Part shown: in pieces, positions 30,454 through 36,690 of the stretch
Position numbering within the stretch: the stretch's first letter is position 1
How the letters are laid out: every line of letters starts with the position of its first letter
Assembly: GCF_938030785.1 (NCBI RefSeq)
Contig: NZ_CALHIK010000100.1
Coordinates: 1 to 36,690, forward strand
Length of the DNA: 36,690 bases
Direction of reading: 5' to 3'
Origin: an uncultured Campylobacter sp.
Lineage (GTDB): Bacteria > Campylobacterota > Campylobacteria > Campylobacterales > Campylobacteraceae
Program-made: the position numbers and the translations under genes
Notes under the pieces: generated by a model
Told to the model about the DNA's origin: nothing
The model's database searches: none
Seen by the model: only the letters and a program-made list of their open reading frames with translations

Positions 30454-32394
30454 TTACATCGCCGCCAAAAGTTCCTCGTTGCTCATAGCAATTTTGGAGT
30501 GCAGGCGCCTGCTGTTTTGTCTTTGCTTATCGACTTCAAACGCCGTACTCGCATAGGAGCTGATAGTATTAGGGCGTTTATAAAGGTTTGCGTAATAGCC
30601 AAACGCCTGCCTAACGGCGCTCACCACGGCCTCATTTTTAGCTAGCTGCGCGCTAAGCGCGGTATGATTGCGCGGATCTATACGATCTATCAAATGAGCC
30701 TCGCAAATAGGGCGATTATTTTTCATATCTACGACGAATACGCTTTCTACCTCGCCTCTGTTTATCCTTACCTCTACGTTTTGCCCTACGAATTTGCAAA
30801 GCGCAGGATGCGAATATGTCCGCCTCTGCCCCATTACCGATAGAGCTATGCAGCTATTTCTCACTTTGATAGATCTGCGTTCGCTAAAGATATACTCAAG
30901 CGTAGTTTCATCAAATACCGCCCTAGGCTTAGCCTCCAACTTATCTAAGAAGCTTTTTAAAGGATGAATTTTGCGAGAGGCGTTATAGTGTTCGTTCCAC
31001 CACCTCACCGCCCGCTCGAAATATGAGATAAAATCGGTAAAATTAAGCGGATTTTGCTTTATATATTCAGCTACGATCTCGCTTTGTCTATCACCGTCCT
31101 TGTGATATCCCGCTCCGCCGCACTCAGCTATTACCATCTCGCCCATGCGGCGCTGGACGTGATTAAAGATATTTTCGATAGGTTTTGCGCGAGAATTCCT
31201 TACCTTTGCTTTTTTATGAAGCAGATTTGGCGCTAGATCGTCAAAATCTCTAAATTTAATCCCGCTTAGCTGAGACCTGACGCCTGCGATATACTCGCTT
31301 AGCTCGGGTTTTCCGTTATCGGTATAGATGGCATCTGGGATGCCAAAGCGCAAAGCCATCTTTAGGCTGTTGCCCACGCTTAAGCGGTTATATTTTCCAA
31401 GCACTATATCTATGCCTATTATCGCTCCGCTTCCCATATCGATCCAGACATAAGCGTTGGGGTTAACTACCTCTCCGCCGGGGCCTACCGCATCGAAATC
31501 AAATACTATCTGATCGCCGCAGATCATCTCCATACTTTCGTAACAGTTTAGATCGCGGATGATATGCATAGCCCACTCGTTTCGTACGCCCCTATCGCCG
31601 CAGCTTGCACGAAGTAGCATCGCTTTGATCTCTGGCGCCGCGGTTAGGCGGGCGAAGCTTTGGTATGAGCCGATTTTAAGGGCGTTGTCTTTCGCATAGG
31701 ATTGCAGCTGCTCGTAAGCAAAGCTCTTGCTAGCTAGCGGATTGTGCAGCATAAAACCCACCGCCCACTCTAAAGCGCTCATCTCAAAGCTGGAGCTTTT
31801 AAACTTAGCTTTGAAATCAATGCTTAGCTCATCGTTTTTAACCTCTACTTCACTTTGCTTAAATAGCTTAGCCCACGCATATAGCGTCTTTAAACTCACC
31901 TCGTATTTCGCCGCTACTCCCTTGCCCCATAGCGTCTTACTCATTCCCGCAGGGCAGCTTTTTAACTCGTTTATTGCTTTTAGCTTATTCATATGCTCAA
32001 TATCCTTAATCTTTAGGCTCAGAGCGTTTTGCTCCGCTTCGCTACGCTCGCAAGAAACGCCGCTTCGGCTTCGCCTTGCGTCGCTACGCTCGTTTTGCGG
32101 TGCGGAGGGCGCGGGCTCCAGGCATTTATCTTCGCTCCCCGCGCTATTTTTAATGGGAGCGGGCGCGCTTTGCTGTGAAATTTCGCCGTTTTCGCCGTTT
32201 ATCAGATTATCATCAATCCAAATTTGAAGGGTTTTACCGCCGCGCCCGATGCCGTCAATATACTTATACGAAATATTTTTCGTATCAACAATTAAATTTT
32301 TTTGCAGCTCGTCTTGAGCTTTAACTACTGTCCTTTGTAGTTTTCTCAAATTTACGCCCAAAATTTCAGCCGCACACTTGGAATTTACCCACAT
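30454..32394 (-). CDS. A: MuA-like DDE transposase
   Basis: A 646-residue protein (MuA 663). It starts 'MWVNSKCAAEILGVNLRKLQ', the Mu end/operator-binding type of helix region. The catalytic core has Asp294 (CGDQIVFDF), Asp359 (AIYTDNGK) and Glu407 (KPIENIF). After it come 'TYSHPALCKFVGQNVEVRIN' (the Mu-type beta barrel) and a helical tail. It joins prophage ends to target DNA in replicative transposition. A GC-rich repeat lies in the linker at residues about 99-124. Start ATG follows AGAGAT, a weak site. Confidence 0.94.
   Translation of the reverse strand: MWVNSKCAAEILGVNLRKLQRTVVKAQDELQKNLIVDTKNISYKYIDGIGRGGKTLQIWIDDNLINGENGEISQQSAPAPIKNSAGSEDKCLEPAPSAPQNERSDARRSRSGVSCERSEAEQNALSLKIKDIEHMNKLKAINELKSCPAGMSKTLWGKGVAAKYEVSLKTLYAWAKLFKQSEVEVKNDELSIDFKAKFKSSSFEMSALEWAVGFMLHNPLASKSFAYEQLQSYAKDNALKIGSYQSFARLTAAPEIKAMLLRASCGDRGVRNEWAMHIIRDLNCYESMEMICGDQIVFDFDAVGPGGEVVNPNAYVWIDMGSGAIIGIDIVLGKYNRLSVGNSLKMALRFGIPDAIYTDNGKPELSEYIAGVRSQLSGIKFRDFDDLAPNLLHKKAKVRNSRAKPIENIFNHVQRRMGEMVIAECGGAGYHKDGDRQSEIVAEYIKQNPLNFTDFISYFERAVRWWNEHYNASRKIHPLKSFLDKLEAKPRAVFDETTLEYIFSERRSIKVRNSCIALSVMGQRRTYSHPALCKFVGQNVEVRINRGEVESVFVVDMKNNRPICEAHLIDRIDPRNHTALSAQLAKNEAVVSAVRQAFGYYANLYKRPNTISSYASTAFEVDKQRQNSRRLHSKIAMSNEELLAAM
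32022..32100. repeat. GC-rich repeat inside the transposase linker
   Basis: A 79-base block much richer in G+C than its surroundings. CGCTACGCTCG is present twice (32040-32050, 32082-32092). It is read as 'NERSDARRSRSGVSCERSEA', an Arg/Ser-rich linker absent from MuA as I know it. It looks like a small interspersed element that has kept the reading frame. Confidence 0.6.
32266..32285. promoter_or_regulatory. operator-like palindrome in the start of muA
   Basis: ATACGAAA-TATT-TTTCGTAT, 8-bp arms, within codons 37-43 of the transposase gene. It shares ACGAAA...TTTCGT with the palindrome at 32721-32736. The pair could be repressor or Ner sites. Confidence 0.4.
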
Positions 32395-32405
32395 ATCTCT
32401 AAGCC

Positions 32406-32585
32406 TTAGGCCACCCTACTTACCGCTATACCGTCTTTTTCGAGTATCTCTTTGCTCTTTTTGCTAATAAAGCCCTTATAAAGGCTCGTAACACTAAGCC
32501 CTCTTATCTCGCAGTAAGCCTTTAGATCATACTTTGTTTTAGCCTTTATCTGTCTTGCTAAGCTCTCTTTTCTTTTCGCTTTCAA
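32406..32585 (-). CDS. ner: Ner-like regulator
   Basis: A 59-residue protein from TTG 32585, five bases after AAGGAG; a GTG at 32591 is the other choice. It is basic at the start ('LKAKRKESLARQIKAKTKYD'), then 'LKAYCEIRGLSVTSLYKGFI', an HTH as in Ner. Place, size and strand match Mu ner, first gene of the early unit and diverging from the repressor. Ner turns down both the early and repressor promoters. Confidence 0.72.
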   Translation of the reverse strand: MKAKRKESLARQIKAKTKYDLKAYCEIRGLSVTSLYKGFISKKSKEILEKDGIAVSRVA

Positions 32586-32591
32586 AGCCAC

Positions 32592-32753
32592 TCCTTTTTA
32601 AAATTTTATTGCTAAACCTAAAGATAACGTATTCCTGGGTTTAACGATAAAATTTCAAATAACTTTTAGAATTTTTTAACCTTTTTTGGCTAATATACTT
32701 CTAAATATGTTTGGAATTATACGAAAATATTTTCGTTTTGTCAAGGGGTAGAA
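32592..32753. promoter_or_regulatory. divergent early/repressor promoter region
   Basis: A 162-base A/T-rich gap. ACGAAAATATTTTCGT (32721-32736) is a perfect 16-bp palindrome 17 bases before the repressor start. TAATATACT and TATACGAAA near 32693-32722 could be -10 boxes for the plus strand. On the minus strand, ACGTTATC and TAAACCCAGG near 32625-32645 lie in front of ner. This is the place of the lysis/lysogeny switch. Confidence 0.6.
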
Positions 32754-33488
32754 GTGAATTTAGGAAAGAAAATTCGTATAGCCAGGGAAGATCTAGGCTT
32801 AAACCAAATAGAGTTGGCGGACAAACTTGATATTACAAGCCGAACTTTACAAAATTATGAATATGGTACAAGTGTTCCTGACATAAAAACCGTACAAAAA
32901 ATGGCTAAAATTTTTAAAGTTAAAATTGATTATTTTTTGGATGAAAATTTTGACGTAAGTATTGACGTTAGTGATGACGCAAGTGTTGATAAAAATGACG
33001 TTAGTCTCTCAGACCTTAAAGAAGTCGGTATTGATAACGACGAGGATAGTAATATCATAGCCATACCTTATTACGAGGATACTTATGCAAGCGCCGGATA
33101 CGGCGTCATAAACTACGACGAGGCGCCTGCTACACTAAAGCTTACGAAGAGCTTTCTGCGTGAATTTTTAAATATCAGCGGCGACCTATCGCAGATCCAT
33201 GCACTAAATTCTCGCGGCGATAGCATGGAGCCTACGATCACCGGCGGCGAGTTGCTTTTTGTAAGAGCTATACAAAGTGAGCCCAGCATCGTCAGCGGCT
33301 ACGTATACACCCTAAACTACGATGGAGATACCTTTGTCAAACGCCTAGAAAAGAACCCTGTGACAAAAACCATAACTCTGTTCTCGGATAATGAGAAATA
33401 CGAGCCTGTCGTTATAAAAGGGCAAAATTTGAAAAGCTGCAATATAGTAGGGCGCGTAGTGGCGCATATCAAAAAAGGCGTAATTTAG
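32754..33488 (+). CDS. LexA/CI-type repressor with S24 peptidase domain
   Basis: A 244-residue protein. The start is GTG 32754, behind AAGGGG. Residues about 1-60 are an HTH ('LNQIELADKLDITSRTLQNY'). An acidic linker follows. The C-terminal half is the S24 domain, with Ser157 in RGDSMEP and Lys196 in TFVKRL. A likely self-cleavage bond is Ala114-Gly115 (in YASAGYG). It keeps the prophage silent, and RecA-linked cleavage would link induction to DNA damage. That differs from Mu c, which lacks this domain. It lies at the early end. Confidence 0.9.
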   Translation: MNLGKKIRIAREDLGLNQIELADKLDITSRTLQNYEYGTSVPDIKTVQKMAKIFKVKIDYFLDENFDVSIDVSDDASVDKNDVSLSDLKEVGIDNDEDSNIIAIPYYEDTYASAGYGVINYDEAPATLKLTKSFLREFLNISGDLSQIHALNSRGDSMEPTITGGELLFVRAIQSEPSIVSGYVYTLNYDGDTFVKRLEKNPVTKTITLFSDNEKYEPVVIKGQNLKSCNIVGRVVAHIKKGVI

Positions 33489-33560
33489 AGCTTTTTGAAT
33501 ATTTTGAAGGATTTTTGAAGGTCTTTGAAAGTTTTTAAGGGCAGTGCTTCAAAAAATTCA
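33489..33560. repeat. TTTTTGAA-type repeats at the right prophage end
   Basis: Between the repressor stop and the proposed end, TTTTGAA or TTTGAA recurs at 33491-33498, 33502-33508, 33511-33518 and 33523-33528, and its complement TTCAAAAA near 33548-33555. Repeats of this kind near a transposon end fit transposase-binding sites. AGCTTTTTGAA is also seen at about 18785. Confidence 0.45.
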
Positions 33561-33565
33561 AAAAA
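33561..33565. repeat. candidate 5-bp target duplication AAAAA, right
   Basis: AAAAA directly follows TTCA, the proposed right terminus, and matches 1672-1676. The A-run makes the exact boundary uncertain by a few bases. Confidence 0.3.
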
Positions 33566-33596
33566 TGCATAAATTTTGCAAATTTCGCATTTTAAG

Positions 33597-33613
33597 TTCT
33601 CATTTTTTACCCT
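33597..33613. repeat. 17-bp direct repeat, right copy (orphan start region)
   Basis: The same 17 bases as at 1649-1665. On the minus strand it gives AGGG, a 5-base spacer and ATG AGA ACT TAA, a start with only three codons. A ribosome-binding site and start leading nowhere suggests the beginning of a disrupted gene. Confidence 0.5.
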
Positions 33614-33617
33614 AACC

Positions 33618-33731
33618 CTATATGCTTATGAATATCGCCCACATCGCTATTCGCACCGCATTTTTTATCAATCTAACTTTTTTACCTTTTATATGAGATT
33701 TATCATTTGGTTTAACTTCGCTTTTTCTCAT
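33618..33731 (-). CDS. 37-residue basic/hydrophobic island peptide
   Basis: ATG 33731 behind AAAGG, 37 codons: a basic first part ('MRKSEVKPNDKSHIKGKKVR') and a hydrophobic end ('NAVRIAMWAIFISI'). It lies between the island terminator and the orphan start, so it would have been just upstream of alpA before the prophage came in. It could be a leader peptide or a small membrane protein. The rest of the 33489-33942 gap has the prophage end, the direct repeat and the terminator. Confidence 0.4.
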   Translation of the reverse strand: MRKSEVKPNDKSHIKGKKVRLIKNAVRIAMWAIFISI

Positions 33732-33897
33732 TGCTTAGCCTTTATTGTTTAGATTATCTTTGCAAAGATTGGGCGAATTATGGCGTAAAACAAAATTTTA
33801 ATCTAGCGCAAAAACGCCGTTAGAATCGATGTTAAAAATAAAATTATCGTGTTTAAAAAATGAGTAAAAATTAAAAATTTGAAGTAGAAAAAATAAT

Positions 33898-33934
33898 AAA
33901 TAAATTCTCTTAAAAAATAATAGAGAATTTATTT
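33898..33934. terminator. bidirectional terminator after the 33943 gene
   Basis: AAATAAATTCTCT pairs perfectly with AGAGAATTTATTT (13 bp) around an 11-base loop, with T-rich sequence on both sides. It lies 9 bases past the stop of the 321-residue gene. It would end the int-cargo transcript. Confidence 0.78.
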
Positions 33935-33942
33935 TTTCTGTG

Positions 33943-34908
33943 TTATCTAAAACTATAATCTGCTAAATCTCTAATTTTAGCGCGTAAATTTTCAATAGAT
34001 TTATTTAAGTTCGTTTCACTAATGCCCTGTTTTTTTACTCGATTACAAAGCTTTAAAATACTATTTGAAAATTTATTATTCGCGCTACTTATTGTCACTT
34101 TGCTAATTTTATCTTGATATTGGGCTTCTTTGTCCAAAATATTTAAAAGCTCGTCTAACTTTTCTAAAATATCGGATTGGTTTTTATCGCTTTTTTTAAC
34201 CGCCTTTAAAAAATCATACGGGCTTCTAGCGTGTGCCATTTGTGCTTGGTATGCGCTTATTGCTTGCATTTCTAAAAATAGCTTTTTGGTTTTATTGGCT
34301 TGGTTGATAACGTTTTTAAACGCCTTATTCTTTATTTCAATATCCAATGGAGCTTTATCGTCTAAAACTCTACTATTATCGCGCTTGTAAATAAATTTTA
34401 AAAAAATTACGTATTCGCGTATCGCTTCGCAAAATGCCCTCGCAAAGGTTTCATTGTAGACTATGCTATCATCTCGCTCTATTATTCTTATTCTCTCAAA
34501 AATAGGCGCGTAAAGCGCAAATGCCTTATTTTTAGTAATTTTTGGGATTTCGCAAAAATCCGGTATTCGTGAGCAAAATTTTAATTTTAAAAATCTGTCC
34601 TCATCTGTCTGAACCGTATCTGTAATAATATGTGTTAATTTAATGGTTTCTTTTTTACCACTATCCTTATTTAATATCTTAATTTTTAAAAAATCTCGCT
34701 CGCTAAAACTGTCGCAACTCGCTACACTAACGCCTTTTGTTACAGCGTGTTTAAAGCCGTAAGTATTTAAATTGTCGGTAAAGTCAAGTGCGCTTTTTAA
34801 GTCGTATATTTGATTTTCATCTAAATCCTGAAAAATAAAATTTTCCTTGTTAAATTCAAGATACCCAGCCTCTAAATATTTTAAATTATCAAAAATAATT
34901 TCAGACAA
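33943..34908 (-). CDS. island protein of unknown function next to the integrase
   Basis: A 321-residue, lysine- and asparagine-rich protein with a helical C-terminal half ('ILEKLDELLNILDKEAQYQD', 'KSIENLRAKIRDLADYSF'). The N-terminal part has beta-type stretches ('GVSVASCDSFSERDFLKIKI'). It has no signal peptide or membrane segment. The gene is notably richer in A+T than the phage genes, which fits a different origin. It lies 39 bases after the integrase, probably cotranscribed, and ends at a strong terminator. Genes at this place in satellites often give phage resistance, but nothing in the sequence proves it. Confidence 0.6.
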   Translation of the reverse strand: MSEIIFDNLKYLEAGYLEFNKENFIFQDLDENQIYDLKSALDFTDNLNTYGFKHAVTKGVSVASCDSFSERDFLKIKILNKDSGKKETIKLTHIITDTVQTDEDRFLKLKFCSRIPDFCEIPKITKNKAFALYAPIFERIRIIERDDSIVYNETFARAFCEAIREYVIFLKFIYKRDNSRVLDDKAPLDIEIKNKAFKNVINQANKTKKLFLEMQAISAYQAQMAHARSPYDFLKAVKKSDKNQSDILEKLDELLNILDKEAQYQDKISKVTISSANNKFSNSILKLCNRVKKQGISETNLNKSIENLRAKIRDLADYSFR

Positions 34909-34947
34909 TTTTAATTTTCTTGTTTCTTTTATTATTGTTTACCTCTC

Positions 34948-36192
34948 CTAGTTATCTTTTATTTCGAGTATGTAGCCGCTCCACCAGTCCAGCAAGATTT
35001 TAAGCTCGTCCAAAAAATCGGCTTTTTCGGAATAGCTTAAATCCACTTTATCGCCGTGTAGGTGGTCTAGCGCCTTTTTGATAGCCTCTTTGCTTACTCC
35101 GTGCTTTTGCATATTATTAAACGCCTGCGTCATAAATATGCCCCGTAGGCTATGCAGGGTTACGACGCGTCCCGTCTGTCTGTCTCTAAAGTCAAAGCCC
35201 TTAATCGCGTTCGTGGCGGTGTCTTTGTGGATATGCCCCGTAAAGTGCGAGTTAATAAAAATATACTCGTATGCCCTGCTTAATTTCGCCTGGTCCTCAA
35301 GTATCCGCATAACCTCATCGCTAAGCGGCAATTTGAAATCGCCTATCTCGCTGCGCTTGATTTTCTGCTCGGCACGCGGAATTGTTAAAAGCCTTCTATT
35401 AAAATCTACGTAATCCCATTTTAGGCGCGACAGCGGCGCGGCTCTTAGCGGTAGGTGTAGGCATAGCTTCATCGCGTTTTTAATCGTCTCAAAATGAGGA
35501 TAATCATAAATGGCGTTAAAAAATGCCTTTAAGTCCTGGCGCTCGGTTAGCTTGGCGTAATGCTCGACTTTGGTTTTAGGGATTAGGCTTTTGGCGTCGA
35601 TATTAGCCATAATATTAACTTCGGCGTAGCCGCTCGATACGGCGAATAAAAAGACGCGGTTTAAAATTTGATTGATTATCTCGGCGGTTTGCGGCGTAGT
35701 CTTTGACGTTTCTTTAAGGATGTCCGCTATCTCGCCGTGAGTAATGCTTTTTATGCCCCTATCTTTTAGTATCGGCATTACGTGGTTTTCAATGCGCCCG
35801 CGCTTGGTCTTTAGCGTTTGGGGCAGTATGCTTTTAGCTTCAAGCTCTAGCCACTCGTTAAAGACCTTTTCAAAACTGAGATTATGCTCGCTTATTCTTT
35901 GAGCTTTGGCGCGCTTCTTTTCCGTGATAGGGTCGATACCTCTCATCACTAGCTTTTTAAGCTCGGTTCGCTTCTCTCGCGCTTCGGCTAGCGATAAAAC
36001 GGGGTAGTTGCCTAGCCCCGTGTTATTCAGCTTGCCAGTATCGGGGCTAATGAAAGCGAATACCCAGCGCTTGCGCCCGCTCTTGCTTACTATCAGCCCT
36101 AAGCCGTCGCCGTCCGTGAGCTTGTAGTCTTTGGCTTTCGGCTTTGCCTCTTTGATTTGCTTATCGCTAAGCGGTTTGACTATCCTAGCCAT
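34948..36192 (-). CDS. int: P4-type tyrosine integrase
   Basis: A 414-residue protein. The N-terminal DUF4102 arm-binding domain is clear ('LTDGDGLGLIVSKSGRKRW', 'LGNYPVLSLAEAREKR'), followed by the core-binding domain. The catalytic residues are Arg250 (LPLRAAPLSRLKW), His347 and Arg350 (LHSLRGIF), His379 region (LDHLHG) and the nucleophile Tyr387 (VDLSYS). It recombines the island into the tRNA-Phe gene, 440 bases away. Start ATG behind GGGAG. It has no role in the Mu-like prophage. Confidence 0.93.
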   Translation of the reverse strand: MARIVKPLSDKQIKEAKPKAKDYKLTDGDGLGLIVSKSGRKRWVFAFISPDTGKLNNTGLGNYPVLSLAEAREKRTELKKLVMRGIDPITEKKRAKAQRISEHNLSFEKVFNEWLELEAKSILPQTLKTKRGRIENHVMPILKDRGIKSITHGEIADILKETSKTTPQTAEIINQILNRVFLFAVSSGYAEVNIMANIDAKSLIPKTKVEHYAKLTERQDLKAFFNAIYDYPHFETIKNAMKLCLHLPLRAAPLSRLKWDYVDFNRRLLTIPRAEQKIKRSEIGDFKLPLSDEVMRILEDQAKLSRAYEYIFINSHFTGHIHKDTATNAIKGFDFRDRQTGRVVTLHSLRGIFMTQAFNNMQKHGVSKEAIKKALDHLHGDKVDLSYSEKADFLDELKILLDWWSGYILEIKDN

Positions 36193-36635
36193 TACGTTTT
36201 AACTCCCTTAAATGCGTTATTTGAGACGATTTAAAAATATTTTTTCGGTTTTTAGCTCAAAATCCCGCGCAAAAATATTTTTAAAATCGCCGCCTTTTTG
36301 CTCTCTGCGTGCCTAAAATTGGGGATTTGATGAGGTTTAAAATATTTTTTGCCTCGAGGGCGTTTTTTTAAGCTTCATAAAACCCTATTTTAGGCGTTTC
36401 AAGCGTTTTAAAACATTTTTTGGAGTGCTTTGCAAGCCCGTTAAATAGGGCATTTGGTAAGTTTTAAAAATATTTTTTCGCTTGACTTTTGGAATTTTGC
36501 CAAAAATATTTTTAAAATGTTTTTAAATTGCTAGCTTTGCTTGATTATTTTAGACTGCTTTAGAGGGCTAAAATCGCTTGAAGTCCGTATTTTAGGGATT
36601 TTGTTAAATTGTATTAGATTGTAAAAAATAGGCAA
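36193..36635. other. attachment-side region with integrase-arm-like repeats
   Basis: A 443-base gap with no gene. Six A/T-rich repeats of TTTAAAAATATTTTTT type: 36230-36248, 36270-36289 (inverted), 36335-36351, 36405-36423, 36461-36480 and 36501-36519 (inverted). The first and last pairs are alike: TTTAAAAATATTTTTTCG, then about 20 bases, then CAAAAATATTTTTAAAAT. This fits integrase arm sites, with the core at the tRNA 3' end. It also holds the int promoter. Confidence 0.6.
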
Positions 36636-36690
36636 TGGTGGTTAGAGGCAGAATCGAACTGCCGACACGCAGATTTTCAGTCTGCTGCTC
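36636..36690 (-). tRNA. tRNA-Phe (GAA), 3' part, continuing past the window
   Basis: On the minus strand the anticodon arm GCAGACTGAAAATCTGC gives anticodon GAA. It is followed by a variable loop GTGTC, T arm GGCAG-TTCGATT-CTGCC, acceptor strand TCTAACC, A and an encoded CCA. The 5' half lies outside the window. It is the likely attachment gene of the island; its 3' end faces the integrase. Confidence 0.93.

Larger units (their letters stand above)
1677..33560. mobile_element. Mu-like transposable prophage with P2-like structural genes
   Basis: The bounds are inferred. The left terminus reads inward TGAGATTTTTTACAAGTG and the right reads inward TGAATTTTTTGAAGCACTG. They share TG ends and TGA(G)ATTTTTT followed by an AAG...TG spacing, as expected for inverted ends of a Mu-type element with CA/TG termini. 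Within are the Mu-type repressor, Ner, DDE transposase, ATPase, Gam, GemA and F-like genes, and a nearly full P2-type head and tail set. All morphogenesis genes except the planned frameshift and the phase-variable methyltransferase look intact, so it may be functional. Confidence 0.75.
1..36690. mobile_element. tRNA-Phe integrative island, partial, interrupted by a Mu-like prophage
   Basis: Right end: a tRNA-Phe 3' part, an arm-repeat region and a P4-type integrase. After the prophage, same-strand genes continue on the left: AlpA-like regulator, small unknown genes, winged-helix protein and Rep-like protein. I infer one island because all its genes are on the minus strand and the right-hand ORF at 33618-33731 is followed by a start context (33597-33613) matching that of alpA. 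The left boundary, with the second attachment site, lies outside the window. The int/alpA/rep content resembles phage satellites or small integrative elements; no packaging gene is visible in the part seen. Confidence 0.55.

Noticed and set aside
1..36690. CRISPR arrays, rRNA genes or insertion sequences
   Set aside because: No regularly spaced repeats, rRNA-like stretch or IS transposase was seen apart from the Mu-type one.

Overview
The window is most likely from a Campylobacter (Campylobacterota), perhaps one of the higher-GC oral species. The evidence is the A/T-rich gaps with AAAATTTTAAA-type runs, RGGTAAAAAATG-type start regions, a G10 phase-variation tract, and a Mu-like prophage with P2-like structural genes. 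The genus is inferred from these traits; the species is not determined.

Outer layer (about 1-1671 and 33566-36690): parts of an integrative island in a tRNA-Phe gene. The tRNA 3' end lies at 36636-36690 (minus strand). Next comes a 440-base gap with six copies of an A/T-rich integrase-arm-like repeat, then a P4-type tyrosine integrase, an unknown 321-residue protein, a bidirectional terminator and a 37-codon ORF. On the far side of the prophage the island continues, still on the minus strand, with an AlpA-like regulator, a small unknown gene, a gene broken by an amber codon, a winged-helix protein and a Rep-like gene that runs off the left edge. A 10-bp perfect stem-loop sits before the Rep-like gene. 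The int/alpA/rep order recalls phage satellites and other small integrative elements.

Inner layer (about 1677-33560): a complete-looking transposable prophage inserted just upstream of alpA. The early end (right) holds a LexA-type repressor on the plus strand, facing away from a Ner-like protein, a MuA-like DDE transposase and a MuB-like ATPase. A middle block (24.4-29.5 kb, minus) has a NrdD-like minigene, a sigma-region-4-like protein, a deoxyribosyltransferase-like protein, Gam, two membrane or HTH proteins, Rha, GemA and an Ogr/Com-like zinc ribbon. A Mu F-like head morphogenesis protein and a tail-completion protein follow.

The structural genes keep P2 order. Portal (Q) and terminase (P) are on plus, diverging from protease/scaffold (O) and capsid (N) on minus. 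Then come lysozyme, an Rz/Rz1 pair, holin-like proteins, V, W, J, I, tail fibre, fibre assembly, sheath, tube, E/E' with a T TTT TTG frameshift site, tape measure, U, X and D. The distal end carries a DUF5675 protein and a Dam-type adenine methyltransferase.

The most notable observations are: (1) the methyltransferase gene has a G10 tract after codon 12 that puts it out of frame here, so it looks phase variable; (2) a Mu/P2 hybrid prophage is nested in a tRNA-Phe satellite-like island; (3) several unrecognised membrane or cargo proteins sit at positions typical of lysogenic-conversion genes (6734, 9004-9800, 21065, 26392, 33943); (4) an internal start in the capsid protease gene would give a free scaffold.
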